A DNA stretch of 27,423 nucleotides, taken from NCBI GenBank assembly GCA_023393485.1, contig JAEWLD010000307.1, positions 1 to 27,423 of the forward strand, given 5' to 3'. Positions 21,763-27,423 of the stretch are shown here, piece after piece. The notes under the pieces are model-generated. The model did no database searches. It saw only the letters and a program-made list of their open reading frames with translations, and was not told the DNA's origin. Position 1 is the stretch's first letter. The number at the start of each line of letters is the position of its first letter. The position numbers were made by a program, and so were the translations under genes. This DNA is from Bacteroidota bacterium (lineage in GTDB: Bacteria > Bacteroidota > Bacteroidia > Flavobacteriales > Flavobacteriaceae).

Positions 21763-23559
21763 ATGAAGAACATCCGGAATTTTTGCATCATTGCGCACAT
21801 CGACCACGGCAAATCCACGTTGGCCGACCGCCTTTTGGGCGCCACACAAACCGTAACGGCGCGCGAAGAAAAAGCGCAATTGCTCGACAATATGGATTTG
21901 GAACGCGAACGCGGCATCACGATCAAGAGCCATGCAATCCAGATGGAATATACTTACAAGGGCGAGAAATATATCCTGAATCTGATTGATACCCCGGGCC
22001 ACGTTGACTTTTCTTATGAGGTTTCGAGGTCAATCGCTGCCTGCGAAGGCGCTCTTTTGATTGTTGACGCGGCGCAAAGCATCCAGGCGCAGACGATTTC
22101 TAACCTGTATCTTGCCTTGGAAAACGACCTGGAAATCATTCCGGTGTTGAACAAAGTCGATTTGCCTAGCGCAAATCCTGAAGAAGTCAGCGACGACATT
22201 ATTGATTTGCTCGGCTGTAAACTCGAAGATATCATTCACGCTTCGGGAAAAACCGGTTTCGGCGTCGAGAATATTTTGGCGGCAATCATTGAAAAAATTC
22301 CAGCGCCGAAAGGCGATCCGCAAGAACCTTTGCAGGCTTTGATTTTCGACTCGGTTTACAATCCGTTCCGCGGAATCGAAGTTATTTTCCGCGTCAAAAA
22401 CGGCGAAATCAAGAAAGGCCAGAAAATCAAGTTTATGGCGACCGGCAATGAATATTTCGCCGATGAAATTGGCACGTTGAAGTTGAATCAGGTTCCTAAA
22501 AACGTAATTTCCACCGGCGATGTCGGCTATCTTATTTCGGGAATCAAGGAAGCCAAAGAAGTAAAAGTAGGCGACACGATTACCGATGCAAAAACGCCAA
22601 CTACCAATATGATCCACGGTTTTGAAGATGTGAAACCGATGGTATTTGCGGGAATTTATCCGGTCGACACCGAAGATTACGAAGAATTGCGCGCGTCAAT
22701 GGAAAAACTTCAATTGAACGATGCGTCGTTAGTTTTCCAGGCTGAAAGTTCTGCGGCGCTGGGCTTTGGTTTCCGTTGCGGATTTCTCGGAATGTTGCAC
22801 ATGGAAATCATCCAGGAACGTCTGGAGCGTGAATTCGACATGACCGTCATTACTACGGTTCCGAACGTTTCATACCTTGCTTACACCAAAAAAGAACCGA
22901 ATACGCCGATCATTGTAAACAATCCTTCCGATTTGCCCGAGCCGTCGCGTTTGGATCGTGTCGAAGAGCCGTTTATCAAGGCTACAATCATCACCAAAGC
23001 GGATTTTGTCGGCAATGTGATGTCTTTGTGTATCGAAAAACGCGGACAGATCACCAATCAGACATACCTCACGACCGAACGCGTCGAATTGAATTTCGAC
23101 ATGCCGCTCGCCGAAATCGTCTTCGACTTTTACGACCGTTTGAAAACGGTTTCGAAAGGCTACGCGTCGTTCGACTATCACCCAATTGGGATGCGCACGT
23201 CGAATCTCGTGAAAGTCGATGTTCTGCTGAATGCGAATGTCGTCGATGCCTTGTCGGCTTTGATCCACGCAGACAACGCCTACAACATCGGCAAGAAAAT
23301 GACCGAGAAACTCAAGGAACTGATTCCGCGCCAGCAATTCGATATTCCAATCCAGGCCGCAATCGGTGCGAAAATCATCGCGCGTGAAACCGTAAAAGCA
23401 TTGCGCAAAGACGTTACCGCCAAATGTTACGGCGGCGATATTTCACGTAAGCGGAAACTTCTCGAGAAACAGAAGAAAGGTAAAAAACGTATGCGCCAGG
23501 TTGGCAATGTAGAAATTCCGCAGGAAGCGTTCATGGCGGTTTTGAAGCTGAACGATTAA
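21763..23559 (+). CDS. lepA: Elongation factor 4 (LepA)
   Basis: Ribosome-associated GTPase implicated in back-translocation and in 30S subunit biogenesis. 598 residues from ATG 21763, the usual length. GTPase motifs: [15 protein letters not shown] (G1, 11-25), the switch region with [25 protein letters not shown] (G3) and [10 protein letters not shown] (G4). Later LepA-specific parts are [20 protein letters not shown] and the C-terminal [20 protein letters not shown]. Two earlier starts in frame (TTG 21739, ATG 21757) would add 8 or 2 residues; [16 protein letters not shown] is the typical N-terminus. Confidence 0.95.
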   Translation: MKNIRNFCIIAHIDHGKSTLADRLLGATQTVTAREEKAQLLDNMDLERERGITIKSHAIQMEYTYKGEKYILNLIDTPGHVDFSYEVSRSIAACEGALLIVDAAQSIQAQTISNLYLALENDLEIIPVLNKVDLPSANPEEVSDDIIDLLGCKLEDIIHASGKTGFGVENILAAIIEKIPAPKGDPQEPLQALIFDSVYNPFRGIEVIFRVKNGEIKKGQKIKFMATGNEYFADEIGTLKLNQVPKNVISTGDVGYLISGIKEAKEVKVGDTITDAKTPTTNMIHGFEDVKPMVFAGIYPVDTEDYEELRASMEKLQLNDASLVFQAESSAALGFGFRCGFLGMLHMEIIQERLEREFDMTVITTVPNVSYLAYTKKEPNTPIIVNNPSDLPEPSRLDRVEEPFIKATIITKADFVGNVMSLCIEKRGQITNQTYLTTERVELNFDMPLAEIVFDFYDRLKTVSKGYASFDYHPIGMRTSNLVKVDVLLNANVVDALSALIHADNAYNIGKKMTEKLKELIPRQQFDIPIQAAIGAKIIARETVKALRKDVTAKCYGGDISRKRKLLEKQKKGKKRMRQVGNVEIPQEAFMAVLKLND

Positions 23560-23579
23560 AGCCCGCAATCCCCGACTTT

Positions 23580-24065
23580 TTAAATTCCCGAAGCCGCGGC
23601 CATCCCTGTAGTCTTGGCAGCCGAAGCTCGGATGTGGTAATACAGCGTTGCCACGACCATCAGTCCTGAAATGTCAGGAACTGCAGAGATTTCGATATTC
23701 TTTCCCGTCCACATATCGGCAGTGATGACTACCAGGTCATTGTCATCGGCGTCGGTAAGACGCGTTCCGGGCTTAAACCATTTGCCTTTGATGTCATACC
23801 CGGTATCCTGGCCCGATTGCCGCAACTCGAGATTGCCCCAAAGTGGATGGAAAACGGCCGTAAAAATCTCCGCGTCCCCGTGCATGATTATGGTATTGTT
23901 GCCATTGGCGAGTTCGGCCCGGAAAATTTTATCGCCGACAAACAATGTGGCGCTGCCATATATCGGCCACTGGGAATCGTCAAATTCGATTTTAGCGAAC
24001 GGAAAATTTTCATTGTAAACGATAGTGGTTCGTTTGTCTTGCCAAGCTGCGTTATAAGTTGTCAT
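23580..24065 (-). CDS. Unassigned protein, possibly tubby/LURP-one-like
   Basis: 161 residues, not securely recognised. It has no signal peptide. Residues 1-125 alternate short strands (RTTIVYNE, AKIEFDD, SATLFVGDKIFRAEL, NTIIMHGD, LRQSGQDTGYDIKGKWFKPG, ADDNDLVVITAD), suggesting a beta-rich domain. Residues about 130-146 (ISGLMVVATLYYHIRAS) form a hydrophobic helix, followed by an Ala/Gly-rich end. A strand barrel with a C-terminal hydrophobic helix recalls LURP-one/scramblase-like proteins, where a buried helix runs through the barrel; this is only a guess from layout. Convergent with lepA, 20 bp apart; divergent from the WYL regulator. Confidence 0.6.
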   Translation of the reverse strand: MTTYNAAWQDKRTTIVYNENFPFAKIEFDDSQWPIYGSATLFVGDKIFRAELANGNNTIIMHGDAEIFTAVFHPLWGNLELRQSGQDTGYDIKGKWFKPGTRLTDADDNDLVVITADMWTGKNIEISAVPDISGLMVVATLYYHIRASAAKTTGMAAASGI

Positions 24066-24129
24066 GTCATTCCGGTTTGGCTAAATATCGGAAAAACCTA
24101 ATGACCGGCAAATTTTTCCTACATAATAG

Positions 24130-24137
24130 TATCTTTG
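24130..24137 (+). promoter_or_regulatory. -7 box of the WYL regulator, predicted leaderless
   Basis: TATCTTTG is an exact TAnnTTTG ending 4 nt before the ATG at 24142; no TTG is seen at the standard distance. Confidence 0.5.
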
Positions 24138-24141
24138 GGAC

Positions 24142-25104
24142 ATGTACGACGAATCGCCGAAACGTTTTGACCGCATTCTCGCGATATTGATCCAGCTACA
24201 ATCCAAAAAGATTGTCCGTGCGCAGGATTTAGCCGACCGATTTGAGGTCAGCCTTCGAACAATTTACAGAGACATTCGAACACTTGAAACTTCGGGTGTT
24301 CCGATTTACAGCGAAGCCGGAGTTGGCTATTCTTTGATGGATGGCTATCGTTTGCCGCCGATAATGTTTACGCGTGAAGAAGCGTCGAGTTTTATTGCGG
24401 CAGAAAAACCGATGCAGCAATTTCCCGATAAAGAACTCGGTGATCATTATGCATCAGCGATGTTCAAGCTCAAAGCCGTTCTGAAAAGTACGGACAAAGA
24501 CCTGGTTTCGGAAGTCGGAAACAAAGTCCTGATGCGCAGCCCGTCAGGCTACACCAATATCAAAGCACCGAATGCGCTCGCACAGATTTTTCGCAGCATC
24601 GGCGAGAAGAAACAAGTGGCATTGGCCTACGAGGCAATTGCCGCCGATGCGCCGACCGAGCGCATTATTGAGCCGGTCGGCGTTTTTCACGAACATCAGA
24701 ATTGGTACATTTTCGGGTATTGCCATCTGCGAAAAGACTATCGGCAGTTCAGGACAGACCGGATTCACGCCATTACACTGACCGATGTGCCATTTGCGAT
24801 TCCGCACGATGAACTCGAGAGTTATCTCGACGAAACAAATTCTGATAAACTCAGTAAAGTCAAGATTCTTGTAGACAAATATGTCGCTAAATACATTAAA
24901 TATGACCGCGACTACCATGGCTTTGTTTCCGAACTGGAAATCGGTGACCAAATTGAAATGACATTTTTGACCCGCGATGTCGACAACGGTTTTGCGCGCT
25001 GGTTGATGATGTTTCCCGATCACGCCGAAATCGTCGAACCCGAAAGCCTAAAAACCCGGCTTACCGAATTGCTTCAGGCCGGGCTTGACAGGCTTCAGGG
25101 ATAA
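24142..25104 (+). CDS. YafY-type HTH/WYL-domain transcriptional regulator
   Basis: 320 residues. Residues 8-65 are a winged helix of HTH_11/DeoR type (RILAILIQLQSKKIVRAQDL, then RTIYRDIRTLETSGVPIYSE). Residues about 155-215 are a WYL domain (KKQVALAYEAIAADAPTERI, NWYIFGYCHLRKDYRQFRTDRI split at CHL), which binds nucleotides or single-stranded DNA in studied members. A WCX-type C-terminal extension follows. The stop abuts that of the convergent DinB-family gene with no spacer; WYL regulators and DinB-family genes are often neighbours, so the latter is a plausible target. Confidence 0.9.
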   Translation: MYDESPKRFDRILAILIQLQSKKIVRAQDLADRFEVSLRTIYRDIRTLETSGVPIYSEAGVGYSLMDGYRLPPIMFTREEASSFIAAEKPMQQFPDKELGDHYASAMFKLKAVLKSTDKDLVSEVGNKVLMRSPSGYTNIKAPNALAQIFRSIGEKKQVALAYEAIAADAPTERIIEPVGVFHEHQNWYIFGYCHLRKDYRQFRTDRIHAITLTDVPFAIPHDELESYLDETNSDKLSKVKILVDKYVAKYIKYDRDYHGFVSELEIGDQIEMTFLTRDVDNGFARWLMMFPDHAEIVEPESLKTRLTELLQAGLDRLQG

Positions 25105-25590
25105 TCATCGTTCCCAAAAAAATGGCGGCTCAATATTCAACGCGCGCAGGTAGACGTACATCTGCCCGCGGTGATGGATTTCGTTGTCAATGAAATACAG
25201 AATGTTTTCGACGATTGGAAATTCATACTGCCCAAAAAGATTGAAAGTCTGGCTAAAATCATCTACGGTCAGTTGCTGCCAATGCTCGTTGATATGTTCG
25301 GTTTCGGCATCCCATTTTTTGAGATAGTCTTCTTTAGTCGAAAAACTGACCCCTGATTCAGTATAAGGTTGATTGTTTCGCTCGACTATCGCCTTTAATG
25401 CCGGACCGCCAATTGACAGCAATTCAGCGGTAAGTTGCGCAGGTGTACGCATGCCTGCGATTGAAAATTCGAAAAAATCCCTTTCGGCAAATTTCTCGAT
25501 AACGCGGCGCGTCAAGGCGCGGTGACCTTGCCAGTGCGTCAATAATTTCCTCGGGCTGATGACTTGTGTTTCTGCTACTGTTGTACTCAT
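25105..25590 (-). CDS. DinB-family (DfsB-like four-helix) protein
   Basis: 161 residues from ATG 25590. This is the DinB/YfiT metal-binding four-helix bundle family (not DNA polymerase IV). LLTHWQGHRALTRRVIEKF (17-35) is helix 1 and DNEIHHRGQMYVYLRALNIEPP (split: DNEIHHRGQ, MYVYLRALNIEPP) carries the paired His139-His140 of the metal site. The His usually seen near the end of helix 2 is not obvious (LLSIGGPAL). The family includes thiol transferases and damage-inducible proteins; the activity here is unknown. The open frame extends to 25725, but a -7 box (25618-25625) and the start of typical members support 25590. Confidence 0.85.
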   Translation of the reverse strand: MSTTVAETQVISPRKLLTHWQGHRALTRRVIEKFAERDFFEFSIAGMRTPAQLTAELLSIGGPALKAIVERNNQPYTESGVSFSTKEDYLKKWDAETEHINEHWQQLTVDDFSQTFNLFGQYEFPIVENILYFIDNEIHHRGQMYVYLRALNIEPPFFWER

Positions 25591-25617
25591 GATTAAAGAT
25601 TTTATTGATTTATAAAT

Positions 25618-25625
25618 CAAAATTA
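25618..25625 (-). promoter_or_regulatory. -7 box of the DinB-family gene
   Basis: TAATTTTG on the minus strand is an exact TAnnTTTG, 27 nt before the ATG at 25590. The nearest upstream TTG (25642-25640) gives a short 14-bp spacer, as if an activator were needed. Confidence 0.45.
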
Positions 25626-25636
25626 CCGCAGCCCGG

Positions 25637-25652
25637 TGACAACCGTTTGTCA
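25637..25652. promoter_or_regulatory. Candidate operator upstream of the DinB-family gene
   Basis: TGACAA (25637-25642), 4 bp, TTGTCA (25647-25652): a 16-bp inverted repeat with perfect arms. It sits 11 bp upstream of the DinB-gene -7 box, over its -33 region, and about 58 bp before the thiL -7 box. A plausible site for the neighbouring WYL regulator (inference). Confidence 0.4.
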
Positions 25653-25709
25653 GTAGTATTTCCAAAAACCAATTTTTTTGAAATTTTCTCCAGTTAGCAG
25701 CATTCGTTG

Positions 25710-25717
25710 TACCTTTG
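25710..25717 (+). promoter_or_regulatory. thiL: -7 box of thiL
   Basis: TACCTTTG is an exact TAnnTTTG ending 16 nt before the ATG at 25734. No TTG at the standard spacing. Confidence 0.4.
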
Positions 25718-25733
25718 CCGTTCAATTATACCT

Positions 25734-26780
25734 ATGTTTGACAATAAAAACCAACCGCGTACCTCAATTTCGCAACTTGGCGAATTCGGGCTGATCGATC
25801 ATCTGACCAAACGATTTGAAATTGGCCAGGCTTCTACAATCAAAGGAATTGGCGACGATGCGGCGATTCTTGACTTTAAAGATAAACAAGCCGTTGTCTC
25901 AACCGATTTGTTGATTGAAGGCGTACATTTCGATTTGGCTTATATGCCGCTCAAACATTTGGGTTATAAAGCGGTTGTTGTCAACGTATCGGATATTTGT
26001 GCGATGAACGCGAATCCGACGCAAATCACGGTGTCCATTGCAGTCTCGAACCGGTTTCCGCTCGAAGCGCTTGAAGAGCTTTATGCCGGAATTGCCCTGG
26101 CTGCCAAACATTACAACGTCGATGTTATCGGCGGCGATACGACATCTTCCCAAAAAGGCCTGATCATCAGCATTACGGCAATAGGCGAAGCGAGACTTAA
26201 CGAAATTGTCTACCGAAACGGCGCAAAAGAAAACGATCTGCTGGTCGTCACCGGCGATATTGGCGCGGCCTATATGGGCTTACAGGTTCTGGAGCGCGAA
26301 AAACAGGTTTTTGCCGTCAACCCGAACTCCCAGCCCGATCTCGACAACTATTCGTACCTTATTGAACGCCAGCTCAAACCCGAAGCGCGCAAAGACATTA
26401 AGCCGCTATTGGAAGCGCTCGGGGTAAAACCTACCGCAATGATTGATATTTCCGATGGTCTGTCGTCAGAAATCATCCATCTGTGCAAGCAATCAAATGT
26501 CGGTTGTAATTTGTTTGAGGAAAAATTGCCGCTCGATCCGCAGCTTATCAATGTTTGTGAGGAATTTAATATCGATTCAACGACCGTAGCCATCAATGGC
26601 GGTGAAGACTATGAGCTGCTATTTACAATCCCGCTCGAAGATTTCGACAAGATAAAAGGCAATCCGAATTTTACGCCGATTGGCCATATGACGCCGGCTT
26701 CAGAAGGCATACACCTTGTCACGCGCGCCAACACGAAAATCCCGCTCAAAGCGCGCGGCTGGAATGCCTTGACAGAATAA
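25734..26780 (+). CDS. thiL: Thiamine-monophosphate kinase
   Basis: Phosphorylates thiamine monophosphate to the cofactor thiamine diphosphate. 348 residues. Family motifs: SQLGEFGLIDHLTKRF at the N-terminus, KGIGDDAAILDF, STDLLIEGVHFDL, VNVSDICAMNANPTQITVSI, VIGGDTTSS for Mg-ATP binding, LVVTGDIGAAYMGLQ, MIDISDGLSSEIIHL and NGGEDYELLFTIP. The upstream in-frame start at 25707 is rejected because the -7 box lies downstream of it. Thiamine genes are not clustered here, and no TPP riboswitch is visible in the leader. A strong terminator follows the stop by a few bases. Confidence 0.95.
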   Translation: MFDNKNQPRTSISQLGEFGLIDHLTKRFEIGQASTIKGIGDDAAILDFKDKQAVVSTDLLIEGVHFDLAYMPLKHLGYKAVVVNVSDICAMNANPTQITVSIAVSNRFPLEALEELYAGIALAAKHYNVDVIGGDTTSSQKGLIISITAIGEARLNEIVYRNGAKENDLLVVTGDIGAAYMGLQVLEREKQVFAVNPNSQPDLDNYSYLIERQLKPEARKDIKPLLEALGVKPTAMIDISDGLSSEIIHLCKQSNVGCNLFEEKLPLDPQLINVCEEFNIDSTTVAINGGEDYELLFTIPLEDFDKIKGNPNFTPIGHMTPASEGIHLVTRANTKIPLKARGWNALTE

Positions 26781-26783
26781 AAC

Positions 26784-26811
26784 AAAAAAAGCGATGAATC
26801 ATCGCTTTTTT
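26784..26811. terminator. Bidirectional terminator after thiL
   Basis: AAAAAAGCGATGA and TCATCGCTTTTTT are perfect inverted arms around one A. Runs of A and T on both sides let it act on both strands, for thiL and possibly for the convergent response regulator gene. Confidence 0.8.
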
Positions 26812-27011
26812 AGTGTCAAATTTTAAAGCAGTTCCCGAGTTCATTTGGGGAATGGTTCGGGTTTTAACTAACTCACTTTAACTTGTCGTCCTGAAATGCC
26901 CATTCAGTATCACACTGCTAAAGTACATCGGTTATCTATTTTGGTTGCTACGGCTTCCCGTACATTTAATTACGGTTTCCCGCAAATCTTTTGTGAGATG
27001 TTTAATCGTCT
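26812..27011. other. Non-coding region between convergent genes with structure and a direct repeat
   Basis: 200 bp without a supported gene. It contains a stem CCCGA/TCGGG (26834-26838 with 26857-26861), with an inner CATT/AATG stem and TTTT after it. It also contains two near-identical 12-mers, TACGGCTTCCCG (26949-26960) and TACGGTTTCCCG (26971-26982), 22 bp apart; the first is itself a small TACGG/CCGTA hairpin. No role is known. Confidence 0.5.
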
Positions 27012-27423
27012 TTAAATCAGGCCTTTGTTTTTTGCTTCGGTGATGAGCTCGACATCGCTGCTACCTTTGACGTCAAGCATTTCCTTTAGATTCAGCTTGC
27101 GTTTTTCAACCGCGCTCAGCGATAATGGCACGTAACTCGGGATGTCCTTGGTTTTGATGCCCTTTGACAGATGATAAAGAATTTGTTTATCAAACGGGTC
27201 AATATCGAAACTGTCCTGTTGCGACTGGCTGATAAGCCTCACTACAGTTTGGCTGTAATAATTTTCATTCTTGAGTATTTTGTCAAACGCCACGAGCAAT
27301 TCGTCAAAAGTAAGGTCGTTTTTGATGATGAGCCCGTTCGGATTGATGGTTTTGAGAATTGAATTGATTTTGAGCAGTTCGGTGTGCATCGTCAATAAAA
27401 TCACTTTGCAACCAGGCATGACT
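27012..27423 (-). CDS. LuxR/NarL-type response regulator, N-terminus cut by window edge
   Basis: The frame is open to the right edge, so the start lies outside; 136 codons are visible. MPGCKVILLTMHTE is the fourth strand of a receiver domain, and GLIIKNDLTFDELLVAF carries the conserved Lys (IIKND) of strand 5. The phospho-acceptor Asp would be outside the window. Residues DPFDKQILYHLSKGIKTKDIPS...SLSAVEKRKLNLKEML are a LuxR-type (GerE) DNA-binding helix-turn-helix. It likely belongs to a two-component system, with any sensor kinase beyond the window. The internal ATG at 27419 is not the start, because it falls inside the receiver fold. Confidence 0.85.
   Translation of the reverse strand, partial: VMPGCKVILLTMHTELLKINSILKTINPNGLIIKNDLTFDELLVAFDKILKNENYYSQTVVRLISQSQQDSFDIDPFDKQILYHLSKGIKTKDIPSYVPLSLSAVEKRKLNLKEMLDVKGSSDVELITEAKNKGLI

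Noticed and set aside
22030..22617. 195-codon open frame on the minus strand
   Set aside because: Lies fully inside lepA on the opposite strand, has no recognisable protein features, and lepA is certain.

Overview
The window looks like a chromosome segment of a Flavobacteriaceae bacterium, Flavobacterium or a close relative, with a rather high G+C for that group (judged by eye, not computed). The grounds are: promoters of the Bacteroidetes type (TTG-N~20-TAnnTTTG) in front of many genes, few Shine-Dalgarno sequences, a type IX secretion C-terminal tail, a tiny PID-CTERM-like protein, a tRNA gene without encoded CCA, and protein sequences typical of flavobacteria throughout. No phage, insertion sequence, CRISPR array or rRNA was seen.

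Layout. 1-3226 is core metabolism: fabH (cut by the window edge), rpmF and DUF177 on the minus strand, pdxA (minus) and divergent riboflavin synthase. 3249-3467 is a very small proline-rich sorting-signal protein. 3782-6522 is a plus-strand module: a radical SAM protein with helix-hairpin-helix (TIGR03916-like), its partner DUF4130/TIGR03915 protein, and a 2H phosphoesterase (2'-5' RNA ligase family). A small membrane-protein gene follows at 6555-6953; it is interrupted by an in-frame TAG.

6937-14816 is a six-gene run on the minus strand devoted to DNA damage. Transcription order is imuA, imuB, dnaE2, a DEDDh exonuclease/GIY-YIG nuclease fusion, DUF1810, and an AlkB-like dioxygenase. dnaE2, the catalytic subunit of the translesion mutasome, carries an in-frame TAA at 11789-11791. 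Divergent from imuA is a LexA-like XRE/S24 regulator (14888-15655) with an intact Ala-Gly cleavage site and Ser-Lys dyad. The 71-bp gap between them holds a near-perfect 26-bp palindrome whose two arms overlap the -7 boxes of both divergent promoters. I read this as an SOS-like switch in a group that generally lacks canonical LexA.

15782-17476 is a T9SS-exported beta-propeller-type protein, followed by a tRNA with CAU anticodon. The rest is mostly housekeeping: methylmalonyl-CoA epimerase, rbfA with a LolC/E-like permease, dusB, a SnoaL/NTF2-like lipoprotein, lepA, an unassigned protein, a WYL regulator facing a DinB-family protein, thiL, and a LuxR-type response regulator cut by the right edge.

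Cross-cutting signals: two 33-bp palindromes (5116-5148 and 21639-21671) share the same core and differ in arm positions with full compensation. Three genes (rbfA, dusB, the WYL regulator) have a perfect TAnnTTTG box ending exactly 4 nt before ATG, which predicts leaderless mRNAs.
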